Of a stretch of DNA of 64,000 bases, positions 14,601-22,000 are shown piece after piece. A model generated the notes under the pieces. It was given only the letters and a program-made list of their open reading frames with translations. It did not search any database and was not told the DNA's origin. Position 1 is the first letter of the stretch, and each line of letters opens with the position of its first letter. The DNA is from Nereocystis luetkeana (lineage: Eukaryota; Sar; Phaeophyceae; Laminariales; Laminariaceae): NCBI GenBank assembly GCA_031213475.1, contig JARUPZ010000002.1, positions 9,503,949 through 9,567,948 of the forward strand, read 5' to 3'. The translations under genes were made by a program, and so were the position numbers.

Positions 14601-17600
14601 GATGTTGTTGCTCTGTGTCATTTTGTACCTATTATAGCGACATCCAGCACGCCTACTCCTGTATGTGTCCGTGCCAGTTCTGATCCTCCTCCATCCTCGA
14701 CGAGAGACACGACGACTTCTTACTTGTCTACAGTGGATAACACAACGACGCAGAACACAGCAGGTACGATAACCAACTGTCTGTACCAGGTATCATCATA
14801 CAGACGGAGCGCCGGTATGACCGCACTGCAGTGCTGCACAGATGCCCCCAACAATGTGGAGCAAAGTGAACTACTGAAGGACGACGGACAAAAAACTGGA
14901 GGTACGCAGGGCAAGTACTGGCAGTATTTCAGTTTTCCATGCAGCTCATACTGGGTGTACTCGCAGTAGTTCGGGGTTCTGTACTCTAGACACTGCCTGT
15001 ACTCCCAACTTTTTCGGGACCCGATACCGCATGTACTGCCAATACTCGTATTTTTGGGGTATGTACTGCGGATGTTGTCAAAAATGGCCGTATTTTGGCC
15101 GTGAGTAATCCTCATACCGTGAGTGCTGGCAGTATGTCAGGGCTTCAAAGGGTTTCAGAGTACCAGTACCAGTCATCTGTATTCAGTCACTGACTCTCGA
15201 GGACCAGTCGTTTGGGAGTACTCAGTAAGTACCACGGGTACAAAAACTGAAATGACTCAACCCGCGGAGTGCCGTCAGTACGAAAGCTGAAATGACTGAG
15301 TATTCGCGAGTCCCGTGAGTACGAATAGCTGGAATGACTGAGTATTCGCGAGTCCCGTGAGTACGAATAGCTGGAATGACTGAGTACTCGCAAGTACCAG
15401 GAGTGCCAAAAGCTGAAATGACTGAGTCCTCGCGAGTTCCACGAATACCATAAACTGAAATTATTGAGTGTTCGCGAGTCTCACTACGTATAGGAGTACC
15501 AGACGCTGAAACGGCCGAGTACTTGCGAGCACCAAGAGTACCGAAAGATGAACTGACTGAGTGCTCGCGAGTGCCGCGAGTACCAAAAGCTGACATGGCC
15601 TAAAAACTAAACAACTGAGTGCTGGCGAGTTCCAGTGTCCCAGTGCGTCATGTAGCCCCCAGCTTCGCACTCAGGGCATAAGAGGTGTATGGTGCTTACA
15701 CGCCCTGGTACCCTTTAGCTGTGGCGATTTAGCCAGTGTGCATAACTCTCAAGTACCTACTTGTTGAAATGACGGGAGTACTCGCGAGTCCCACGAGTAT
15801 CAAAAGTCGAAATGGCTGAGTACACGCGAGTCCCACGAGTATTCTAAGCTGAAATGACTGAGTGCTCGCGAATACAACGAGTACCCAAAGCTGAAATGAC
15901 TGAGTACTCACGACCCCCACTAGAAGCTGGAATGACTTGAGTGCCAGCCAGTCCCGCGAGCACCAAAAGCTGAAACGCCTGCTGAAATGACTGAGTGTTC
16001 GCCAGTCCCGCGAGCACCAAAAGCTGAAACGATTCGAGTATTCCCGAGTACCACGACTATCAAGGGATTTCGGGGTTCGTGCTGTTCGCACTCTTGTGTA
16101 TCATACTTCAAGCGTGTCGGATGTTACATAGGACCGCGGACATACTATTACGGGGGGCCATAGTTAACAGGACCTATGGTAGACATAAAAACCTATATGT
16201 TTAACCATTTTTACTAACAAAAATTGGTCCTGTTAACTATGGCCCCCCGTAATACTTGTACTCGGGGCTCTGTACTGCTCATACTGCCAGTACTCGCAGT
16301 ATTTGGGCCACCAGTGCTGGAATGCTGGAATGCCCGCAGAAATCGGAGTACGCAATACTCTCCCGATCCTCGGAGTATACTCGGGAGTATGAAGCATACC
16401 GGGAGCATCTGGGCAATACTGCTATTAATACTGTAGTACGTACGAATACCGGGTACAAGTATTCATGAAGCGCTACCGACGTGACCGTGATGTCTTCCCT
16501 CTCTGCCTCTCAGTATAATCTCCCCTGCAGTAGAGTTTACCACTTGTTCGAGATTTGGTATGATTGGCTTAGGGTCAGGGGCAGGGTTGCTCTGAGCTGC
16601 TTAGGGTCAGGGTTAGGGTTAGCTACTGTTCGCTTCGTACATATTAGTAGTATGTGTCAACCATTTCCTCGATCAAGTGGTGAGCAAGCTTCTCTACCAG
16701 GTACCAGTATATATCTGCCTCTGCCTCCGTGAAGCTCTGGAAGCAGCGCTGGCTTTTGCTCGCACCTCATGCTCCCGGCCTTCCTCTCCGAAACAGAACT
16801 TCCACCGCGCCCTCTTCTTGCTGCTCTCCACGTTACGGCCAATGTTGCTGCGGGGGGGGGAGAGCAGAGAATGCAGGGGCAGACAGCAGCACACATACGG
16901 CAGACAGAGGGGCGGAACAGAAAGGGGAGATTCAGAGTTATACCCTGGGTATGCAATAATACTGTACCTGGTAGTAGAGAATAAATACCTCACGTGAGCA
17001 CCACGAGACTGCGCGCTCTGTAATCCGACTTGAACGACTATTAATAGCAAATGAGTATCGGGGTGGGTCTGGGTGGAGGACACGGACACACGGACACACA
17101 CGCGTTTCGCGTATGGTATTACTGTATACCTGGTATGCAAAGGCAAACGTAAGGGTATGTATATGCTAAATGCAGGCAAACGTGAACACATACGCGAATA
17201 AGAAACTCCCACACAGTTGGTTCAGTTGTGTCAAGTGCGTGCCGTCGACTCTGGACATACATATAAGGGCCGTTTGATATCCATGTTGATGTTTAAACGT
17301 TCCTTATATTTCCGTCCAGAGCGGTATATACAGAGGAGGGAGACTGCGAGCGAAGAATGGTGATATGCCGACCATTGCGACAGCTTGACACTGCTGCTGC
17401 AGCTTGAAACACTACACTGCTCTACAATAATAACAACACAAGGACAAAAAAGTTATGCCTGCTTCGCAGAGAAGCAACCTACTACCGACACAAAATTTTG
17501 GAGGTGAATCAGGATGTCAGGATCACGATGATGATGTGGGCGATCGGGTACTCCCGCTGTCGTACGAGGAAAGGTGAGTGACGTGCAGGACCCCTGCACT

Positions 17601-18126
17601 GCTACATACACGTACTCTTAAATACTACCAGGTATTAATACTGGCTTCAAGTGTTGTGATACTACTTGTACTACGTACCAGGGTATCAATCAACCAGGAG
17701 GCTCGGGTAGAAAAACGTGGAAGAAATAATCGGTTCAAAACGTAGAACAAATCTGACCCGACAACTGAGACAACCTGCTCGGGTCCTCGAGCCCCGCGTC
17801 CCTCCATACTTACGAGGCAGAGCCAGAGACAGAGAGACGAAAGTCGTGGCAAGCATGCTTCCCAAGGAAATGAGCACTTCCCATATCATCGTCATCATCA
17901 CCCACCATAATCATACTCTGTTTGATGTTGTTCTTGATGGGGAGAAGGCGGTATAAACAACAAACTACCTTCATCCCATTTATCAGCCGTGTTCTGCTGA
18001 TGATAGAGTTCTATTTTCACTGCGCGCACACCTGATCTCGAAGTATATCTGATACGGCGTCTCTCCTCTTCTTTGCGCAAAAACCTCTTCGGGCGAGGCC
18101 ATTCGAGATACCTGTCGCCGGCTCAT
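1..18126 (-). CDS. FAIM-like conserved protein, 4 exons seen, 3' end outside window
   Basis: I assembled this gene from four minus-strand exons (18126-18032, 16847-16766, 1105-921, 184-1). Their boundaries are AG/GT and their phases agree (2, 0, 2), giving 182 codons before the window ends. After a short polar N-terminus the protein reads as one beta-sandwich unit: a W-K-F-x-F strand, a conserved VTLVHSLMSGKK stretch, NGEV, then SKEWSFAW, HLLRVG and YHLVID strands. This order of HG/HS-x-SGKK, NGE, KEW and YxLxID matches the pattern of Fas apoptotic inhibitory molecule (FAIM) domains, so I call it FAIM-like; this is recognition, not a search result. A basic, Gln/Arg-rich helix and a Ser/Arg-rich tail follow. 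The function in algae is unknown. Coding is about 3% of the span, and the second intron is about 15.7 kb. The gene is divergent from the BAR-RhoGAP gene and could share its promoter. Confidence 0.72.
185..920 (-). other. FAIM-like intron 3: poly(G) and CCAA-type repeats
   Basis: This 736-bp intron holds a G homopolymer (about 323-345), a near-perfect (CCAA)n block at 397-432 and a long degenerate CAAC/CAAT field to about 790. A (GACA)n-like stretch at 840-905 lies against exon 3. No ORF here looks coding. Confidence 0.6.
397..790. repeat. CCAA/CAAT tetranucleotide field
   Basis: A perfect start (397-432) is followed by a degenerate CAACCAATCAAC field. The reverse-complement vocabulary (TTGGTTGATTGG) appears at 45036-45370 in the other gene. 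Confidence 0.75.
921..1105 (-). CDS. FAIM-like gene, exon 3 (core of domain)
   Basis: This 185-bp exon begins GTG ACA CTG after a pyrimidine tract ending in AAAAAG. It carries the most recognisable block: HSLMSGKK, FNGEV, SKEWSFAWSFG, HLLRVG and YHLVIDSLPFM. It ends in phase 2 before the unusual donor GTCGGT. Confidence 0.78.
2763..5114 (+). repeat. R repeat, long copy with triplicated 616-bp unit
   Basis: Shares its start (TATAGAACTACATACTTGGA) and end (GAGCGAAGCGCCTTGTATA) with the copy at 34292. A strong hairpin with 9-bp arms (GCGGGCGGC/GCCGCCCGC) at 5073-5094 lies near the end. The excess of about 1.2 kb over the other copy equals two extra 616-bp units. No protein is recognised, and the class is unknown. 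Confidence 0.8.
2858..4690 (+). repeat. 616-bp tandem repeat, three units
   Basis: Units start near 2858, 3474 and 4090, each at TTA(C/T)TTGCCGGACCTTT, with only scattered substitutions between them. The third unit runs into the unique tail of the R repeat at about 4690. Confidence 0.85.
5428..5536 (+). repeat. Family A element, copy 1 (TA-flanked MITE)
   Basis: About 110 bp with terminal inverted repeats ATTACGGGGGGCCAT / ATGGTCCCCCGTAAT extended by GTTAACAGGACC-like arms, and an AT-rich centre (AGTAAAAATGG, ATAGGTTTTTATG). The outer TA on both sides fits a TA target duplication, as in mariner-like elements; the superfamily is inference. The element has no coding capacity. Confidence 0.82.
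5645..5682. repeat. (GA)n microsatellite
   Basis: About 19 uninterrupted GA units. Confidence 0.9.
6402..6523 (+). repeat. Family A element, copy 2
   Basis: Same orientation as copy 1, with a slightly enlarged right arm (CCTGCCAGGGTATTTATTATGG) and one mismatch in the left arm (CCACAG). Confidence 0.78.
7740..7866. repeat. Degenerate ATCACCCGTGT hairpin repeat
   Basis: Four to five imperfect units of TTATCACCCGTGTGTTATA, with local palindromes such as CACCCGTGTGATACGGGTG. Confidence 0.55.
8089..8894 (+). repeat. Family D element, copy 1 (806 bp)
   Basis: The ends are GTTTCCTATGCGGTTCGATT and its complement, with GAGCTTCAGATTTG extending both arms. Inside lie a shorter palindrome around CCGACGACTTGG, a CAG run and a duplicated block (ACTCGGC, CGTCTCTTCGC). 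There is no transposase, so it is non-autonomous. Confidence 0.8.
9169..9277 (+). repeat. Family A element, copy 3
   Basis: One of the best-conserved copies: both arms read ACGGGGGGCCATAGTTAACA and its reverse complement, enough for a near-perfect hairpin. Confidence 0.85.
9943..10050 (-). repeat. Family A element, copy 4 (diverged)
   Basis: The ends read TTACGGGAGACCATAGTAAA and TTTACTATGGTCCCCCGTAA, with a GTTACACGCAAAAACC centre. It shows an older subfamily with AAATAGG arms. Confidence 0.72.
11200..11240. promoter_or_regulatory. Two CRE-like palindromes in a tandem 21-bp repeat
   Basis: TGACGTCA occurs at 11209-11216 and 11230-11237 inside a duplicated TCGGGCGTCG(A/G)CTTGACGTCA. The 21-bp spacing equals two helical turns. 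TGACGTCA is the core bound by CREB/ATF-type bZIP factors; function here is only suggested. Confidence 0.3.
11420..11510. repeat. Family B hairpin, diverged copy
   Basis: Inverted ends TAGTATATACCA and TGGAATATACTA enclose GGTCC...AATGTAAG and its complement. The centre has CATATTAATATAC, shared with the copy at 13559. Confidence 0.5.
12893..12985. repeat. Family C relic
   Basis: Contains CTGCAGTCCCGTTGTGGGGA and, 45 bp on, a decayed mirror arm (CGGGGCTCCAGTCCC). The termini are lost. Confidence 0.45.
13134..13229. repeat. Family C relic
   Basis: GCATCAGTCCCGCCTTGGGA faces TCCCCCAGGACGGGACCGTA. It is the second relic within 250 bp, so the pair may come from one nested or duplicated insertion. 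Confidence 0.42.
13559..13640. repeat. Family B hairpin
   Basis: Ends CACTCTGGTC and GGTCAGAGTG form an inverted pair around AAGGACCGTTTATACATTAA and its reverse. About 82 bp, non-coding. Confidence 0.7.
15236..16060. repeat. 42-bp minisatellite in two blocks
   Basis: The unit (about ACTGAGTATTCGCGAGTCCC + GTGAGTACGAATAGCTGGAATG) repeats from 15236 to 15640 and again from about 15768 to 16060, with a unique spacer between. Units are 42 bp (14 codons), which is why the region reads as long open frames. Confidence 0.8.
16146..16254 (-). repeat. Family A element, copy 5
   Basis: The arms are nearly identical to copy 3, with the central block in the opposite orientation. It lies just downstream of the 42-bp minisatellite. 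Confidence 0.85.
16568..16622 (+). repeat. Interstitial telomere-like patch
   Basis: Contains TTAGGGTCAGG twice and GGGTTAGGGTTAG once within 55 bp. The TTAGGG unit fits the telomere type reported for brown algae. Confidence 0.6.
16766..16847 (-). CDS. FAIM-like gene, exon 2
   Basis: This 82-bp exon follows a C-run plus GCAG acceptor and ends at GAG before a GTGCGA donor. It codes NIGRNVESSKKRARWKFCFG then EEGREHE, the first strand of the beta-sandwich. The end is phase 0, as exon 3 requires. Confidence 0.72.
16848..18031 (-). other. FAIM-like intron 1
   Basis: This 1.18-kb intron starts with GTGTGC and ends in C-run-GCAG. It contains one family-B hairpin and three TACC(A/T)GGTA words. On the plus strand an ATG-to-GTGAGT stretch at 17455-17573 is open for 39 codons, which I do not accept as an exon. 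Confidence 0.55.
17245..17327. repeat. Family B hairpin
   Basis: GACTCTGGACATACATATAA at the left is mirrored by TTATATTTCCGTCCAGAGC at the right. It sits in FAIM-like intron 1. Confidence 0.7.
18032..18126 (-). CDS. FAIM-like gene, exon 1 (start codon)
   Basis: The ATG at 18126-18124 opens 31 codons (MSRRQVSRMASPEEVFAQRR then GETPYQIYFEI) and ends in phase 2 at a GTGTGC donor. The two leftover bases join the first base of the next exon to give the run YFEISNIGR. I chose this start because no other minus-strand segment upstream of exon 2 ends in the required phase with coding-like content. Confidence 0.62.
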
Positions 18127-18685
18127 GCTGAGGAATTACACAGGGCAGTAGCAGAAGCAACCAGTGCGCCCATGCGATCGAGAAAAAGCTCGACCCAATC
18201 CCATAAAATACACAGCCCCGAAAAACGAGGCTTCGGCAAAACAACGAACTCCCACACTTTTTTCGGAATCGCCCTAAAAAATGGGGAGGACAATTCGCGA
18301 TCTCTTGTCAGAGTTGGGGTGGGAAGCCCAGAACTGGGCAGTGGGTAGCTTTTTTGCTTCTGGCGTTTTCCTTGCAGCAAGAGGAGAGCATTGCTGAGTC
18401 TTCGCCGTGTTTCCATCTGAAATAGGTCGAATCGATCAAGTCGAACGGAGAGGGTTGAGAAAAATCAAACCCCAAAAAACACCAGCAAGCACAGCATTCG
18501 AAGAAGCAAAAGGGGAGATTTTGCTCTGGGCGAGAAAGAAGACAGAGGGAGGGAGGGAGGGACAGGCCAGACAGGCCAGAACAGGACACCGGTAGGCAAG
18601 CAGGCGACGGGACAGAACAGAACGTGGGGGGGGGGTGGGGTGGGAAAGTGAGCGCACGCACGCGCACTCGGAAGTGGCTGGCGCC
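18127..18685. promoter_or_regulatory. Shared upstream region of two divergent genes
   Basis: This 559-bp gap lies between the minus-strand ATG of the FAIM-like gene and the plus-strand ATG of the BAR-RhoGAP gene. It must hold both 5' UTRs and probably a bidirectional promoter (inference from layout). An in-frame TAG at 18593-18595 bounds the BAR-RhoGAP frame upstream. A (GGGA)n stretch lies at about 18549-18561 and a G-run at 18625-18635. I see no convincing TATA box. Confidence 0.45.
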
Positions 18686-19008
18686 ATGAGGCGCAAGCAG
18701 TCGCAGCAGAGCACCCAGTACCCCCCCGCGGCGATGAGCAGCCCCGACGACGGCGGTGTCTTTGATAGCAACGACCCTGGCAGCGGCAGTATCCCGATGT
18801 TGGGGCAAGCAGCTTCATCTGCAGGAGGAGGAGGAGGAGGAGGAGCAGGAGGAGGGCTAGGCGCTGGCAGCCCGTCGTTCGGCGCGGCGAGAGGCGTGAG
18901 CTTCCCGCCTGGTACCGTGGGAACGCCGGCCCTGGCGGGAGAATCGGATCTGAGGCTGCGAGAAATCAAGGCCAAGAAAGGGGGAGGCTTCAAGGACTGG
19001 AAGCGACG
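18686..19008 (+). CDS. BAR-RhoGAP exon 1
   Basis: The first in-frame ATG after an upstream stop lies in the context GCGCCATGAG. The exon codes 107 residues plus two bases: a Gln/Ser-rich start, a poly-Gly stretch near residue 50, and a basic amphipathic segment (LRLREIKAKKGGGFKDWKR) that probably leads into the BAR domain. The donor is GTGCGT, phase 2. Confidence 0.8.
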
Positions 19009-22000
19009 GTGCGTTCGTTGTGCTGGTGTGTCTTGTTTTGGGGGGTGCCAGAAACCGGGGGGTGGGGGGAGGGGCAGGGACTTGAGCTGGGCTGAGCTGA
19101 GCTGTGTTCGGGCGCTCCTCTTGCTCGCTGTGTTGGTGTGTTGTGTGATACCGCGTCCGGCATTTATGTTGGTGTATCTGTCGCTGTATATGTGTGTTGC
19201 CGTGAGAACAACAACCGAGGCAACGCCATTCAAAACTACTTTCTGCTGCTGCTGGTACCCATGTCGCACAGCCGAGAGGAAGAAACGCAATCAATCGTGT
19301 ACCAGCACCTACTCGTGGGTTTTTACGTGCAGCAGTAGTACCCCAGGTAGACATGCGGATATCACATCGTACCATCCTCGTGTTGATATCGGCGCTGACG
19401 AGAGGGCTGAACCTTAACTTTTTTTTCTGCGCCTTCAACAGGCTGGCAACGCACGCACTCACTCACTCAGTTGTTCTCTGTCCTGTTACGTACGCTGGTG
19501 TTCCTAGACTACAGGATTAAGTGACCACTGTACATCGTATAGCTACAGTACGTGCCGTAGATCTTGCTCTAGTCAGTATCTTGGAATCATATGTACGCAA
19601 CCGGGACGAGGGGAATGTGTATGTTTGGTCGTATTCGACAGCAACTCAATCAACTGCCGCACCGGTTTTAATTTTAAAACAATTACCGGCGCCCTGGTGC
19701 AATTCGTAGACTACAAGCATATCAATACCTGTGGTACGTCATACATGCCTGTGTGGTATTTGGTACCGGTATTTACGTATTCACCAGTACGTATTTACGC
19801 CAGGTGCACGTACAGCAGCAGTATATCCAAGTCTACGCTCGAGAGCAGCAGTGCCGGCCCTCTCGTGCATGTTAAGAAACGGGGCTACTCAGGGATACTG
19901 GCCAAGTTTTTTGTTTGAGAAAGGATTCGTCCCACACTACAGTCAGTACATAATTTGTTGGCATGTAACCGCCCACGAATTTCTTACGTATATGAACACT
20001 TTTTCTTGGGAAATATCAGTCTTGAGTTCCTCGTGGAGCCCTTTCTTATCGACTGACAGCAGTGTACCGTATATACGGTGTTCATCACGTATGTGCCACT
20101 TTGGACGTAAATATAAGGACCGCGTGGTCTTCATATTAATGTTTAAATGTTCCTTATTTCCGCCAGTGGTACGATACCTCGTATCTACCCTTTTAGAACC
20201 GCAGTCCCGTTTTGGGGACAAACCATTCAAATTTCAAGTAGTTTGTCCCCAAAACGGGACTGCGGTTCTAAAGGGGTTAAGATACCAGTACCGTTTGTGC
20301 CTGGAACCGCAGCAGTACCAGTTAAATATGAGAAACCGACATTTCCCGCTCTCCGTTTTGACGGCCAGTGCCCCAACAGCCGCCGCTGCCACCAACACAA
20401 CCGCCACCGCTGCCGATGTCCACAAGCACAGACTTGAGAGACACGAGGCTCGAGAGACAACTCCTATATACCCGTTCTGTGGTACATGTGCTGCTTTATC
20501 AAGCGACAGACCTACATCTTACTCTGCAATGCACAGCTGGTGAGGCACCCGTATCCCCCATTTGCCTTTGCAACCGAAACACGGTACGTACCTGGTGTAC
20601 CAATTTGTGGAAAAGGGGACAAGCAAGGGTCAAGCGCGGAGCACGCGCTGTGAATAGCAGACTACCGATAATACTGCTGCAGTACGACACGACAAGTTGC
20701 TTTCCGCCAGTTTGTGTAAGGGCCGTTTTCAAACGACATGAAAAAACAGCAATAAACTTACCTACATATATACGAAATACCAGGTATGTATTAATACTAT
20801 CCTGGCAACATAAAAGTGGCGAGTTTTACCGAAGATGCACGACTACCTTCCATCGACCATCGCAATACCAGGTATATAATATCGTTTGTAGCAAGAAAAT
20901 TGCTATTTTAGCCACGTAACTCCCTCAGACTTTAGTAAAACCCCGTACACGATAGCCGCCAGGTAGACGACACGGTCGTCGAGGGATGGGTGGCTTGGAC
21001 AGGAATCCAAACACAACTTTGTAGACCCCAAAGATCGACAGGCTTCCCAGCCCGACCATAGTCACATGTGTAGGTTGTCTTGGGGAACCTCGGGCGGTGG
21101 TTTGGTTGGGGTTGACTTAAGCACCAGCACAAAAATGGCACCCGCGCCACACCCACAAGGGATCCGTCACCCGCGTCTTCAACCCCCTTCAGCAGTGCGG
21201 TCAGCTCCATCAGCTGTCATCTACCCCCCGATATCTCCCTGTGTTGCTGGAGTTCGTGCGAGTGTAGCCCGCCGGCGTGTGGTTTGCATGACCTTGTGTT
21301 GGCGTGATTGGTGACAGATGCAAAACGAAGTAGCAAGTTTCAGTTTCCATATATTTGCCATCGAAGGGATGAGAAAATGCCCAAAGAGAACGCAAGCTTG
21401 GCAAGTCCTTTGCTATTTTGGCAAGTAAAAAGTTCGATAATATGAGTACGGAAATGAAAAAAAAGTGGCGATTTTTTTCCCCTGTACTTTGTGCGTGGTT
21501 GAAAACTAGAAATGCCCCTAAACCTTGTGTATACTCGTATGAACATGCGTACCTGGTACGGACTTATTTCTGTGCTGGCGGGCTTATCGATCTCTTCTTG
21601 TCCTACTGCGGTACCAGGTACCACTCTGACCGAGAATATAAGAACCATTTGGAATCTGATATGAACATCAAACGGAGCTTATATTCCCGGTCAGAGTGGT
21701 ATGAGATTGTCCCGCAAGAGCTGCTGCTGCTTATGCCGCTGTAGACCTCGACCCCTCTTTCCGTTTGTTCCCTTCGCTCGTGGTTCACCCCTGCTTTTGC
21801 GCCTGACACAACAGGAACGCTTGCTCAGCGACGAAATCAACGACGATTCCTATCACACGAATGATGAGAAGAGCCTCTCTACCTTCAACTCCCGCGACAC
21901 CTTTTGGTCACTTTCTATCTTGCACGTCGGCCCAAAACCAACCCGACTCCAACCCGACCCTAGCGCTAACCCCAACCCTTTTGGGGGGCTCGAGGTCGGC

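Larger units (their letters stand above)
1106..16765 (-). other. FAIM-like intron 2, 15.7 kb, repeat-filled
   Basis: No exon with matching phase is needed or seen here. The intron holds five family-A elements, several B and C hairpins, one family-D element, the 2.35-kb R repeat with a 616-bp triplication, a 42-bp minisatellite, a telomere-like patch and many TACC(A/T)GGTA words. GC-rich pockets at 1320-1800 and 7000-7230 have open frames but no recognisable protein. Confidence 0.65.

Noticed and set aside
15187-16111. Repetitive minus-strand peptides of 14-residue units
   Set aside because: Product of the 42-bp minisatellite; the frame has no start, splice sites or homologous pattern.
17455-17573. 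Plus-strand ATG to GTGAGT stretch, 39 codons (MPASQRSNLLPTQN...), as a first exon of BAR-RhoGAP
   Set aside because: It lies within the FAIM-like intron 1 on the other strand. A phase-compatible acceptor near 18603 exists but adds a low-complexity stretch without support. The ATG at 18686 is simpler.
20932-21210. 92-codon minus-strand frame, perhaps a retroelement scrap
   Set aside because: No motif strong enough to name; left unannotated inside intron 1.
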